This document shows positions 46,012 to 57,907 of a stretch of DNA of 64,000 bases, one piece after another. The DNA comes from Lolium rigidum (taxonomy: Eukaryota > Streptophyta > Magnoliopsida > Poales > Poaceae): NCBI RefSeq assembly GCF_022539505.1, contig NC_061510.1, positions 396,596,249-396,660,248 on the forward strand, in the 5' to 3' direction. Every line of letters begins with the position of its first letter. The stretch's first letter is position 1. Below the pieces are notes generated by a model. It did no database searches. It worked only from the letters and a program-made list of their open reading frames with translations, and was not told the DNA's origin. The translations under genes and the position numbers were made by a program.

Positions 46012-47435
46012 ATGCAACGTCCAGAACCCTCCCGCACCCCAACCTTCCAGCCCTAACCGCCGCCGCCGCCGGTAGCGCCGCCTGGGCAAAGACCCACGGG
46101 GCGTGGCGGCGGCGGGGGCCCTTCCTCGTCGACGCATGGTGGACGGCAGCCGGATCTCCCCTCCTCGACGCATGGCGGACGCGCGGATGGGATGGGCGGC
46201 GGCGGCCTGCGCTGCGTCCCCTTCTCCCGTCGGCCTCTCCCCTGGTGGATTGGCCGGCGCGGTTGGGATGGGCGGCAGCGGCCTGCTCTGCGGTCTCCCT
46301 TCTCCCGTTGGCTCTCCGCAGCACTCCGGTAGGGGCTGGTGGTGGGCGGCGGCCAGGCCCATGGCCTGCGCCAATTTCCCCCCGCCTCTCGCCGGTGAGT
46401 GGAGGCGATCTCGGGCTTCACCCGCGACACGAGGTCGCCCGGGGCAGCAGCCTTGGGTATGACGGTGGAGGTGACCCTCTTCTTCGCCGGAGAGGGTCGA
46501 CCTGCGGTTGGTAGTGGTGGATCTATCGATCTATCACCGCGTTCCGGCGGCGAGATGGAGATGCATGGAAGCCGACGACGGAGTCACCGGTGGAGGGTTG
46601 GAGTGGCCAGCCCGGGATGGTCGCCGACGTGGGGGTCCGACCTGAATAAAGGCGGTGGTCCTAGGGTCTCTCTTGCGTGAAGAGGAAGACCTACCGGAGG
46701 CCTGGACTCGTGATCTAGCCGGAGTGTTGAGTTCCGGAAGGCTCCGCCGGCGAATGTAACAGTGCTTTTTGCCTGGAGTTTGCTGGATCGGTGGTATTCG
46801 GTCGTGCGCACCCATGCTTTTATTCCGACCGATTGGTTCTGGAGGGAGCGGCGCGAAGCTCTTTTTCTATGTTGACATCAAGTGACTATGGATCCATGAT
46901 GAAAGTCGGAAGAAGAAAAGTTCATGAAGGCCAGAGGGGAGGACTAGCTAAGGGAGGTTAAATTCTTCGCGCTGTTGAGGGACTTGCTTGGTGTTCCGGG
47001 CTTCACAGCAGCGGTATGAAAGTGGGGGCGACAACACAGGTGAAGTTCAGAGTCCTACCTTTCAGGGTGAAAACCCAAGGTCTGGCCTTAACTGGTTGTG
47101 CCTGGCAATGACCTTGTTGGAGGCATTGTTTTGAGAGCGGGGACTATCTTCAGGGTGAAAACCTAAGATCGTTGATCGGGCGACGACAGTGTTAGAGCAC
47201 TATTTCCTTCTTGAAGGCGTCGTTTTTGGAGAGTCTGTATTTCGGGTGTTGTCTTGGCGGTGGATGTATTGCTGTTGTTAGGCCCGTGATACTGTAGCGG
47301 GACTTTTGTTTCTTAGTTTTCTTTTCCTTTTTTTGGCTGTGTGCATCCGTAGTGCCATTAGGGTGGTGCGTTGTTGCAGAGGCTGGGTGTAATTGGTATC
47401 TTTTTGATATTAATATATTCCCTTTATCGAAAAAA
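46012..47435 (+). mobile_element. Non-coding retroposon, about 1.4 kb
   Basis: A GC-rich 5' half (AACCGCCGCCGCCGCCGG...) is followed by a repeated word (CAGGGTGAAAACCCAAGGTC at about 47060 and a variant at 47150) and a 3' end reading TTGATATTAATATATTCCC...CGAAAAAA. The tail suggests LINE-driven retroposition. No ORF of a LINE is present; the left boundary is uncertain because the CACTA element sits there. Confidence 0.5.
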
Positions 47436-48187
47436 GATATTATAGTAACCTAACTTAACTGGACAATGATGTTGATCAGATTAATATTTTCTATGTGGTG
47501 CATAATAATAGGTTGTGGCGTGAACTTGACACTTGAAATATTCAGTTGATTGTAGGGAATATGAAATATTGGAGGCCAATATTTCATATTGGAGGCCAAT
47601 AACGCGAGCAACTAGCCTCTCCAGCTCTCCTCAGGCCACGACTATATTAGCTCTATTGCTCTCTCTTAATGATTTGCATGCAATAAAAAGAATTTTGATG
47701 GCATCACCGAGACTTTTTTAAGCTTGAACTCTCAAACTGTGAACCCCGATTTGTGATCCGTATTTACTGTGCGTTACGTCACGATTAGATCTTTGAAACT
47801 AAACCTTTTGTTAATGAGTTTTGATGACTGTTTTTCCGCCTTTAATTAAAGTTGCGACCGTATGTCTCATTAAGTTGTTATGGTGCCGGTACTGAAGTTT
47901 CCACGTGGTAACCACCTGATACAAAATAGTCTGCAACTCATCAGCAATGGACGGTGGAGTGGCCGTTCTACAATGCACGTAGGCGATCTGCACGAACTTG
48001 ACTAGCGTGCTACGCAAGAAGATGAAACTGGCATTCATTTGACGGTGGAGTAGTACATGTCTGTCTGCTGAATAAAAGGTCACTTCCAAACTAATAAAAG
48101 CATTTTCACGGAGTTACTGAGGGAAGGAGTGAAAACACAAAAGGGATTTTCATTTGCCATACTGCCGGCCGGCCACCCATGCCTGAT

Positions 48188-48340
48188 GGACAGAGATCCA
48201 GTCCCTTGCTAGTCACAAGGCACAGCTTGCCTTGTCCCCTCAGATCCACCCTTAATTCAGATCCAATGGCCACCAACAAACCAAGCCAAATCCCAGGATG
48301 TTGACCATCTGACCAGACCCAGGCACGCACAGGACACAGG
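48188..48340 (+). repeat. Left terminal inverted repeat of the MULE
   Basis: Pairs with the reverse complement of about 51668-51818; only scattered mismatches occur up to CCAGGATG and a later matching CAGGCACGCACAGGA. Confidence 0.93.
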
Positions 48341-48865
48341 CAAAATTAATTGCGGGAAGAGAAGGGCTTGCGCGGGCTGGACTTCCCAGGCGGAGCTCTG
48401 CCGGCGCCGCAGAGGGAAAGGGGCGCGGAGGTCGGGCGGCTGCACCCGGAGAACAGGACGCCGGCGGGGCCGTCCGCCCCACCACGGCGGCCTCCTTCGC
48501 CCAGACCCATCTCGCCCAAGCCCGCCTCGCCGTGGGAGACAGAGGTACGGAGCTTGGGCAGCTGCGACCGGAGAAGACGCCGCCGGCAGGGCCCTCCGCC
48601 CCCACTACGACGGCCTCCTCCGCCCAACGCCCAGCTCCGACGACGCCCTCTGCCCCGCTCCGGTCTGACTCCTCTTGTAGGTAGGCGACGCCGGGTCTGC
48701 CTACAGCGTTCTTGTTGTTTTTTTGGTGTATTATGCAATTGAATGGTCTGTTGTGAATTAGTTTTTATGCTGTTGAATGTGCAATTGAATGTGTTGTGCA
48801 ATTTGACAGGATTCTATTACTCTGATGTCCAATTGTTAGTGTTGTGCATTCACAAGTATTTTGCA

Positions 48866-51252
48866 ATGGGAGAAATTGACAAGGGGATGCCTCAAATTGG
48901 TATGAGGTTTAGAAATCCAGATGAAGCTTGGGTGTTTTGGGTTGCATATGGAGGCCGCGCAGGGTTTGATGTGAGGAAGAGAAACAAATATGCAAGCAAG
49001 ATAGATGGCGAAGTTACATCATGCACATTTGTTTGTTCCAATGAGGGTATACGGAAAAAAGGGATCACAATGGATCATGTTCCAAAGCGTATTAGAGCTG
49101 AAACAAGAACAAATTGCAAAGTTCGGATGACTATATCATTGGATCGAGTGGCAAAAAATTATGAAGTCACGGATATTGTGGTGGGACATAATCATCACCT
49201 TCAATTGCCACAAACATGTCACTTGATGGCATCACAAAGGAAGATATCCGAACTACAAGCATTTGAAATAGAAGGCTGCCGATGATTCCGGAATCATGCC
49301 CAAACAAGCACATGAGTTTGCTTGTCGTCAAGTTGGTGGACCACTTAACCTTGGCTACACTTGTCTTGATCAAAAGAATCTTTTGCGAACGAAGCGGCAA
49401 AGAGAGTTGGCTTTTGGACAGGCCGATAGTATGTTGAAGTATTTTCATGACAAAATTATTGAGAATCCATCTTTCCAGTATGCTTTGCAGTTGGATTGTG
49501 AGGAACATATAACCAACATATTTTGGGCTGATGCTAAAATGGTTCTTGACTATGCTCACTTTGGTGATGTTGTCACATTTGATACTACTTTTGGCACAAA
49601 CAAAGAATATAGGCCATTTGGTATTTTTCTTGGCCTCAATCAGTTCAGAGAAACCACCATTTTTGGTGCAGCATTGCTATTTGATGAAACATGTGATTCA
49701 TTTAAATGGCTCTTTGAGACTTTTCTAGCTGTACATAATGGGAATCAACCTAGAACTATTTACAGATCAAGATGCAGCAATGGGTAAAGCCATAGGGAAA
49801 GTCTTCACGGAATCATATCATGGATTGTGCACCTTTCATATAATGCAAAATGCTGTCAAGCATTTATCTTCATTGAAGGGTGAAGAAAAAGAAGAAGGGA
49901 AAGATGAAGGGAAAGGTGAAGATGAAGAGGAAGAGTCCCATATACTTACTGATTTTAGTGAATGCATGTATGGGTATGAGGACAAAGCAGAATTTCAAGA
50001 AGCATTTGACAATATGAGACAAAAAGTGCATAAACAAACTTGGTTGGATAGTATCTTCAAGTTGAAAGAAAAGTGGGCTGAATGTTATATGAGAGATGTG
50101 TTCAGTTTGGGAGTGCGAAGTACACAACTCAGTGAGAGCTTCAACAATTCATTGAAAACCCATTTGAAATCAGATTTTCATATTGTTCGGTTCTTGATGC
50201 ATTTTGAGAGGACCGTGGAGGTAAAAAGAAGAAAGGAATTGCAATCTGAATTTGAGTCAAGGAAGAAGTTACCAAGAATCAAGATGCACACACCTATGTT
50301 GGTTCTAGCAAGTGAAGTGTACACTCCAATTATTTTTGAATCTTTCCAAAGTGAATATGAGAGATCCATGGCTGCATGCACTAGACTCTTGGATGGGAAT
50401 AACAAATTTGCGGTGGCTATTGGAAGTTTACATGGAGATTTAAAATTTGAGGAGGAGCGCATAGTGATTGGTGACCCTTTGACCCAAACAACTTCATGTA
50501 GTTGTGGAATGTTCAATAGGACAGGAATAATGTGTGGACATGGTCTTAAAGTTCTCGATTTGATGAATATAAAGACATTGCCAACACATTATCTCTTAAA
50601 GAGATGGACTAGAGAAGCACGCAATGGAAGCATACAAGATAGACAAGGAAGGAATGTGGTAGAGAACCCAAAGTTGGAAGCCCAACTCCGGTACAAGGAT
50701 TTGTCTCACAAATTTCACACTATGGCATATAAAATAGCTAACTCTTTGGAGTATTGTTTGATTTTAGAGAATGCACTTAATTGTGTGAGTCCACAACTAG
50801 ATGAGAAACTCAATGCAACTACCAATTCTATGAACAAGACTTGTGATGACCAAGAAAATGTTAATCCAAATGTGCAACTAACAAGTGAGTTTCTTAGTGC
50901 CGCAAAGCTCAAGAAAAAGGAGGTTCAATCGAAAGGTATGAGAAGAAAGAAAACTTGGCTTGATAAGTTGCTTAAGGGAAAGCGCAAGCCAATTAAAGTT
51001 GTCTCATCCAACAACAAAAAAGCAGAGGTATGTTGTAATCTGCACATTTTCATATTGTTTCATTCATTTCTATACTACTTACTAGAATTTTTATTGTAGC
51101 AACAAAAGAAACATGAGCCTCAAGTAGGTGTGGAGAAAGACGGCGTTGATAAAGGAACCAATACGAGGCTTCAAGAGTGCAATGGGATCATCAGCTACAC
51201 GCAGCTATTGACAGATCCCTCTTGCGGTGTTTATGATGAAGATCTGTTCTAG
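48866..51252 (+). pseudogene. FAR1-like MULE transposase with two frameshifts
   Basis: Domains in order: FAR1 DNA-binding region (RFRNPDEAWVFWVAYGGRAG, NCKVRMTISL, VGHNHH), MULE DDE transposase core (VTFDTTFGTNKEYRPFGIFL with one Asp; TDQDAAMGKAI with another; LCTFHIMQNAVKHL) and a SWIM zinc finger (CSCGMFNRTGIMCGHGLKVL). The start ATG at 48866 opens the FAR1 domain. Frame changes occur near 49273 (one extra G in a GG pair would explain it) and near 49755-49765. A 72-bp intron (51028-51099, GT-AG, phase 0) leads to a last exon ending TAG at 51250-51252. Domains and the active-site Asp residues are visible, so it decayed recently or the shifts are sequencing errors. Related host proteins FHY3/FAR1 descend from this class. 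Confidence 0.92.
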
Positions 51253-51667
51253 CATGTATAAGTTTGATAGCTAGTATTTTGGACATGGTTGGATTTTGGA
51301 CAGGGTTGACTATAGTATTTTGGTTTTTGGGGCTAACTATAGTCTTTTGGGCCTAAGTGTACAAGTAGATTGGCCTACTTTATGTACTTGAAGGATTATG
51401 TAAGAACATCCGGTTGCAAAAATTAACTGTGAAGTGCTACAAAGTCTGTTTGTTGTTCTGCCTCAAAGTCTGTTTGTTGTTCTGCCTCAAAAAAAAAAAT
51501 CTGTTTGTTGTTCAATTCATCATATCCAGTTCACTTCGTAATCCATCGTATAATGTATGCATCACGCTTCTGCGAATACATGTGTTAAACTCTTCTATTT
51601 ACAGTTCAATTTTCAGTACAAATTTGGTGGCTATCTCTATTGAAATTAACTGAATCTACACTTAACT

Positions 51668-51818
51668 GAACATGCAGTTTCCTGTGCGTGCCTGGTTCTG
51701 CTTAGCATCCTGGTATTTGGCTTGGTTGATTGGTGGCCATTGGATCTGAATTAAGGGTGGATCCGAGGGGACAAGGCAAGCTGTGCCTTGTGACTAGCAA
51801 GGCACTGGATCTCTGTCC
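51668..51818 (-). repeat. Right terminal inverted repeat of the MULE
   Basis: Reverse complement of 48188-48340, ending GGATCTCTGTCC. Confidence 0.93.
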
Positions 51819-52422
51819 ATGCCTGATGGTCATGGCCATGCGCCATGGGCATGTGAGGTTCGAGGGACAGACAAGGAGATCTCTTCGGTCAGGGGCCAGC
51901 ATACGAGACGATCGGCTAGCAGTATATTATCAGGAGCAGCTTTAACCTGTGGCTTGGGATCGGCGTGCTTTGGGGTTCACCGATGGAAGACCAGGTCCTG
52001 CTTTACATGTGTGTTTCTGTCCGTTTCCTCCTTCCCACCGGAATGTATGCTGCTCGTCGTTGAACAGCGACTGCACAGTGGAGTTCATGTTAGATGATCG
52101 TCCTGCGCCTTCCGGCCGGCGCAGCTGGTCCCCTCATCCCAGGGTGGTTGTGCACAGGAGCTTGGTTTGGGTTGGACACCCCAAGCTGGCGGGCGATTCC
52201 ATGGCCCTCATCTCGCTTTTCTGTGCTGCGTCCTGCCTCGGGATCAACTGCTATTCCATCCTCTTGCGGTAAACCCATCCCATCGGCTTTCCTCTCTCTC
52301 TATTGCTGATCTGCTTTACCGGTGGCGGTACCACAGGAGTATTTACCATGGCACCAATAATTTACCCAGGAAAAAAATTACCCTACATTTACCCACGATC
52401 CATTGATCCAGATAGAAGGATT
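51819..52422 (+). other. Last partial unit of the segmental array
   Basis: Blocks a and b of the duplicated unit (compare 34165-34400 and 38597-38830), ended at about 52345 and followed by AT-rich DNA before the LINE tail. Confidence 0.6.
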
Positions 52423-53687
52423 TTTTTTAGATCAACAGGGGTCACCCCCAGCTCCATTTTCATTGAAAAGAAGCCAAGTCCTTACAGGAGTAAAAACCAA
52501 AAAACCGCGAAAAGGAACAAGTTTGCTGGGGAGATTGGCTGCCAGCCCAACCAAACTCAGAAATACCAGCAAAACCTGGAGCAATTTTAGGAAGTGATCA
52601 CACACTAGGCAGACGCCATCTAATTCCATTACAAAACCAACAGGTAAGGTAAGACCACACACTAGCACCATTCTCTCTCGTCGCTCGCCAGAGACCCTTT
52701 TTTCTCCTAGGCATTCCTTAGGCCTTCTCCATCTTCTCGATCCACAAATGTGATAAGGTGACCACGTGAATCTTGTGGGATTCGCCAGGATTATCCAGGA
52801 GGTAGGCCAGCGTCGCCCTGCCTTCATAGCTTGAGTTCCAGGAAGAAATCCAATCGAAGGAGGGGCATCTTACCCCACGGGAGGCAGAGAGGAGCTCTTA
52901 AATTGACTAGCAGCAGGTCCATGAATTGACCGTTTCTTCCAGATTCTAGCTCTTTGAAAGGTTTCAACCAATCCCGAAGGAGGAAGAGAACCCTTCGCCA
53001 CACCTGTTTCACATTTATCCAAGTAGTTTTGTTAAACACAAGGCTATTTCTATTAAGCCATACGCCCCACAGAACAGCAGAAGAAGCTACATTAAAATGC
53101 ATGAATTTTTTGTTACGAAGACATTTTGAAGCAATTGATTCAAAATTAGTAACATGCACTTCAAACACTTCTTCAAACAGGTTCCAAATGGATTTAGCCA
53201 CCACACACTCAAACATAAGATGATGAACTGACTCAAATTCAGAACACATCTCACAATTCATGGGTTTGGGAATACCTCTAGCCCTCAGATTATCTCTAGT
53301 CATGATCTTATTCTGAGAAAAAAGCCACAGGAAGACTTGGATCCTAGGAGGGATTTTCAGCTTCCAAACAGCAGGTAAATAAACTGAAGTAACACCTCTA
53401 AAATTAATGATAGCATACAAAGAACTAGAGGAATAAACCCCAGATGAGGTGTACTGCCAGATCAGTTGATCCTCATCCTGAGAAAAAGAAATAGTTTTAG
53501 CAATCTCTACCAGCTCATACCATTGAACCATCATATCCTCAGTGAAAGTTCTTCTAAAGGTACCTCTAATCTCCTGGCCATCTCAGATATCAAAGATAGT
53601 TATGTTCTATTGGTTAGAAACAAAATAAAGATCCCAGAATTGAGTGGCCAAAGGGGAATTGCCAAACCAAATATATTTCCAGCACTT
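52423..53687 (-). mobile_element. LINE, 3' part, with poly-A tail
   Basis: The plus-strand T run at 52422-52430 marks the minus-strand tail. The upstream end is cut by an LTR at 53688. Confidence 0.75.
52824..53687 (-). pseudogene. LINE ORF2 C-terminal region (zf-RVT), with stops
   Basis: The minus frame contains the zinc-binding RT-associated domain: WQYTSSGVYSSSSLYAIINF, LKIPPRIQVFLWLFSQNKI, CEMCSEFESVHHLMFEC and then IWNLFEEVF and VLWGVWLNRNSLVF. Two stops occur between 53687 and 53534. The RT core lies beyond the LTR insertion. Confidence 0.85.
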
Positions 53688-55095
53688 TGATGTCTACGGG
53701 TGCTTCTATTCTTGTAGACAGTGTTGGGCCTCCAAGAGCAGAGGTTTGTAGAACAGCAGCAAGTTTCCCTTAAGTGGATCACCCAAGGTTTATCGAACTC
53801 AGGGAGGAAGAGGTCAAAGATATTCCTCTCAAGCAACCCTGCAAGCACAAAGCAAGAAGTCTCTTGTGTCCCCAACACACCTAATAGGTGCACTAGTTCG
53901 GCGAAGAGATAGTGAAATACAAGTGGTATGAATGAATATGAGCAGTAGTAACGGCGCCGTGAAAAGTGCTTGCTGGTGTGCGATTGATGGTAGTAATATT
54001 GCGTAAAGTAAAGATGCAAGTAAAACAAGTAAACAAGCAGCGATAGCAGATATTTAGGAACAAGGCCTAGGGATCATACTTTCACTAGTGGACACTCTCA
54101 ACATTGATCACATAACAGAATAAATAGATAGATGCTAGACTCTACACCCTCTTGTTGGATGATGAACACCACTAATCGTGTAGGATTACACGAACCCTCA
54201 ATGCCGGAGTTAACAAGCTCCACAATATTCAATGTTCATATTTAAATAACCTTAGAGTGCATAACAGATCAACATAACCAAACCAAGTACTAACATAGCA
54301 TGCACACTGTCACCTTCACACTACGAAAGGAGGAATAGATCACATCAATACTATCATAGCAATAGTTAACTTCATAATCTACAAGAGATCACAATCATAG
54401 CCTACGCCAAGTACTACACGATGCACACAATGTCACCATTACACCGTGCGGGAGGAATAAACTACTTTAATAACATCACTAGAGTAGCACACGGATAAAT
54501 TGTGATACAAAACACATTGCAATCATAAAGAGATATAAATAAGCACTTCACTATGCCATTCATAACGGTGAATAAGTATTCTGTGAAATATAGCCTAAGA
54601 GACCCACACACGGTGCGTGACACCGTCACCTTTACACACGTGGGACAAGGAGTCTCCGGAGATCACATAAGTAAAACCCACTTGACTAGCACAATGACAT
54701 CTAGATTACAAGCATCATCATATGAATCTCAATCATGTAGGGCAGCTCATGAGATTATTGTATTGAAGTACATAGGAGAGAGATTAACCACATAGCTACC
54801 GGTACAGCCCCGAACCTCGATGGAGAACTACTCCCTCCTCATGGGAGACAACGAGCGGTGATGAAGATGGCGGTGGTGTCGATGGAGAAGCCTTCCGGGG
54901 GCACTTCCCCGTCCCGGCGGCGTGCCGGAACGAGACTCCTGTCCCCGGATCTTGGCTTCGCGATGGCGGCGGCTCTGGAAGGTTTCTCGTACCGTGGCTT
55001 TTCCCGTATCGTGTTTTAGGTCAGGGACCTTTATATAGGTGAAGAGGCGGCGTCAGAAGGTCAATGAGGCGACGACACAACAGGGGGGCGCGGGC
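53688..55095 (-). mobile_element. Gypsy-type LTR, interrupted by the copia element
   Basis: On the minus strand the LTR ends GTAGACATCA at 53688, abutting LINE sequence. It contains blocks also present in the solo LTR at 57908-59444 (GTACTTCAATACAAT, CTCATGAGCTGCC). Its other end is missing because a copia LTR begins at 55096. Confidence 0.8.
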
Positions 55096-56543
55096 TGTAG
55101 GATAACGTTGCATAGAAAACAAAAAATTTCCTACCGCGAACACGAAATCCAAGCCAAGATGCAATCTAGAAGACGGTAGCAACGAGGGGATTATCGAGTC
55201 TCACCCTTGAAGAGATTCCAAAGCCTACAAGATGAGGCTCTTGTTGCTGCGGTAGACGATCACTTGCCGCTTGCAAAAGCGCGTAGAAGATCTTGATCAC
55301 GGCGCCACGAACGGGCAGCACCTCCGTACTCGGTCACACGTTCGGTTGTTGATGAAGATGACGTCCACCTCCCGTTCCAGCGGGCAGCGGAAGTAGTAGC
55401 TCCTCTTGAATTCGACAGCACGACGGCGTGGTGTCGGTGGCGGTGGAGAACTCCGGCGGAGCTTCGCTAAAGCACGCGGGAGGGACTCCACCTTCCTTGG
55501 TGGTTTCTTCCGGACTTTTCTAGAACCTTCTAGAACCTTCCATAGAACCTTCCGCATCATTTTAAATCACATAAAATGACATCCTATATATGAATCTTAT
55601 TCTCCGGACCATTCCGGAACTCCTCGTGATGTCCGGGATCTCATCCGGGACTCCGAACAAATATTCAAACTCCATTCCATATTCAAGTTCTACCATTTCA
55701 ACATCCAACTTTAAGTGTGTCACCCTACGGTTCGCGAACTATGCGGACATGGTTGAGTACTTACTCCGACCAATAACTAATAGCGGGATCTGGAGATCCA
55801 TAATAGCTCCCACATATTCAACGATGACTTTAGTGATCGAATGAACCATTCACATACGATACCAATTCCCTTTGTCACGCGATATTTTACTTGTCCGAGG
55901 TTTGATCATCGGTATCACTCTATACCTTGTTCAACCTCTCTCCTGATAAGTACTCTTTACTCGTACCGTGGTATGTGGTCTCTTATGAACTTATTCATAT
56001 GCTTGCAAGACATTAGATGACATTCCACCGAGAGGGCCCAGAGTATATCTATCCGTCATCGGGATGGACAAATCCCACTGTTGATCCATATGCCTCAACT
56101 CATACTTTCCGGATACTTAATCCCACCTTTATAACCACCCATTTACGCAGTGGCGTTTGGTGTAATCAAAGTACCTTTCCGTTATAAGTGATTTACATGA
56201 TCTCATGGTCATAAGGACTAGGTAACTATGTATTGTAAGCTTATAGCAAATAACTTAATGACGTGATCTTATGCTACGCTTAATTAGGTGTGTCCATTAC
56301 ATCATTCATATAATGACATAACCTTGTTATTAATAACATCCAATGTTCATGATTATGAAACTAATCATCCATTAATCAACAAGCTAGTTAAGAGGCATAC
56401 TAGGGACTCTTTGTTGTTTACATATCACACATGTACTAATGTTTCGGTTAATACAATTATAGCATGACATATAAACATTTATCATAAACATAAAGATATA
56501 TAATAACCACTTTTATTATTGCCTCTTGGGCATATCTCCTTCA
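55096..56543 (-). repeat. Copia 3' LTR, 1448 bp
   Basis: On the minus strand it begins TGAAGGAGATATGCCC and ends ATCCTACA, as in Angela/BARE-type LTRs. GCAAGTGGGAGAC, the polypurine tract, lies immediately upstream (56544-56556). Confidence 0.9.
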
Positions 56544-56576
56544 GTCTCCCACTTGCACTAGAGTCAATAATCTAGA

Positions 56577-57907
56577 TTACATTGTAAGGTACCTAACACC
56601 CATGGCATTCTGGTGTTGGTCATGCTTTGCCCTAGGGAGAGCTTTAGTCAACGGATCCGCTACATTCGGATCGGTGTGTACTTTGCAAATCTTTACTTCT
56701 CCATCTTCGATGTACTCGTGAATCGAATGATAACGCAGCTTGATATGCTTCAGCCTCTTGTGTGACCTTGGTTCTTGTGCATTGGCGATGGCACCCATGT
56801 TGTCACAGTAGATGACTAGTGGGTCCAATGCACTAGGAACCACACTGAGCTCTATAATGAACCTCTTCATCCATACCGCTTCTGATGAAGCCTCTGAAGC
56901 CGCTATGTACTCCGATTCCGTTGAGGATTTCGCCACCGTGCACTCGCTTCGAGCTTGCCCGACTTACCGCAGCACCATTCAATATAAACACGTACCCGGA
57001 TCGTGACTTAGAGTCATCAGGATCAGTGTTCCAACTTGCATCGGTGTAACTTGTTACAACGAGCTTTTGGTCACCTCCATAACAAAGAAACATATCCTTA
57101 GTTATTTTCAAGTACTTCAGGATATTCTTGACCGTTGTCCAGTGTTCCATTCCTGGATCACTTTGCGACAAGTCGAGCTTTATAGACAGTAATATTACCA
57201 TCAGCATCTGTTTTTCTCTTGAAGATCCATTTATTCTCGACAGCCTTTCGGCTATCAGGTAAGTCTACCAAAGTCCATACTTTGTTATCATACATGGATC
57301 CCATTTCGGATTTCATGGCTTCTTTCCATTTGTTGGAATCTCGGGCTCATCATCGCTTCTTCATACGTCGCGGTGGTCTTCATCATTGTTATCCACAATC
57401 ATGACATTTAGACAAGGATCATACCAATCAGGAGTGGCACGTTCCCTTGTCGATCCGCGAGGTTCGATAGTTGTATCATTTGAAGTTTCATGATCATTAT
57501 CATTAGCTTCCTCTCGTTGCCGGTGTAGGCGGCACAGGAACATCTTCCGCATGCTGCGCTACTCGATCAACGAGCAGAGATTCTTCAATCTCATCGAGTT
57601 CTACTTTTCTTCCAAGTCACTTCTTTAGTGAGAAATTCTTTCTCAAGAAATGTTCCGTTCTTAGCAACAAAGATCTTGCCTTCGGATCCGTGATAGAAAG
57701 TGTACCCTATAGTTTCCTTAGGGTATCCTATGAAGACGCATTTCTCCGCTTTGGGTTCTAGCTTGTCCGGTTGTAACTTTTTTACATAGGCTTCGCAACC
57801 CCAAACTTTCAGGAACGACAGACTTAGGTTTCTTATTAAACCATAATTCATACGGTGTCGTTTCAACGGATTTTGATGGTGCTCTATTTAAAGTGAATGC
57901 GGCCGTC
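56577..57907 (-). pseudogene. Copia pol fragment: integrase C-terminus, RT edge and RNase H
   Basis: In minus order: integrase C-terminal segment (SLSFLKVWGCEAYVKKLQPD), RT N-terminal edge (NKWIFKRKTDADGNITVYKA), then directly the RT/RNase H connection (HWTTVKNILKYLK, SYTDASW) and RNase H (AKSSTESEYIAASEA, VADPLTKALP). The catalytic part of the reverse transcriptase between RLVAK and SDPGMEH is missing, a deletion of several hundred bp. Several frameshifts are also present. Confidence 0.88.

Larger units (their letters stand above)
48188..51818 (+). mobile_element. Mutator-like element (MULE) with FAR1-type transposase, 3631 bp
   Basis: A perfect 9-bp target duplication ATGCCTGAT flanks it (48179-48187 and 51819-51827). 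Terminal inverted repeats of about 150 bp begin GGACAGAGATCCAGT and stay nearly identical for about 110 bp before diverging. The transposase gene lies between them. Near the 3' end a 27-bp unit (CTGTTTGTTGTTCTGCCTCA) is tandemly repeated at 51439-51512, and a 122-bp GC-rich unit is doubled at 48420-48650. Confidence 0.95.
27535..52345 (+). repeat. Array of diverged tandem segmental duplications (3-4 units)
   Basis: Landmark blocks recur in a fixed order. Block a (ACGATCGGCAAGCAGTAG) is at 34165, 38597 and 51908. Block c (GCAGGCAGCTGTCTGCTGC and neighbours) is at about 27720, 34558, 35986 and 39095. Block e (GCATTACAAATGATGTCC) is at 28130, 34911, 36338 and, slightly changed, 39443. Block g (GTAAGCGTAACAA) is at 38512 and 41641, with a weaker match near 31590. 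Block i (GTGGCACCAAATCATTGGTATG) is at 33236 and 44628. Block j (AACTGGACAATGATGTTGATCA-like) is at 33524 and 47458. The unit has no common open frame. Differences in length come mostly from transposon insertions listed separately. Confidence 0.8.

Noticed and set aside
46003..46462. Several 90-125-codon frames on both strands
   Set aside because: GC-rich retroposon leader; no frame resembles a LINE ORF1 or ORF2.
54553..54795. 80-codon plus-strand frame
   Set aside because: Lies inside a gypsy LTR and has no conserved counterpart in the related solo LTR.
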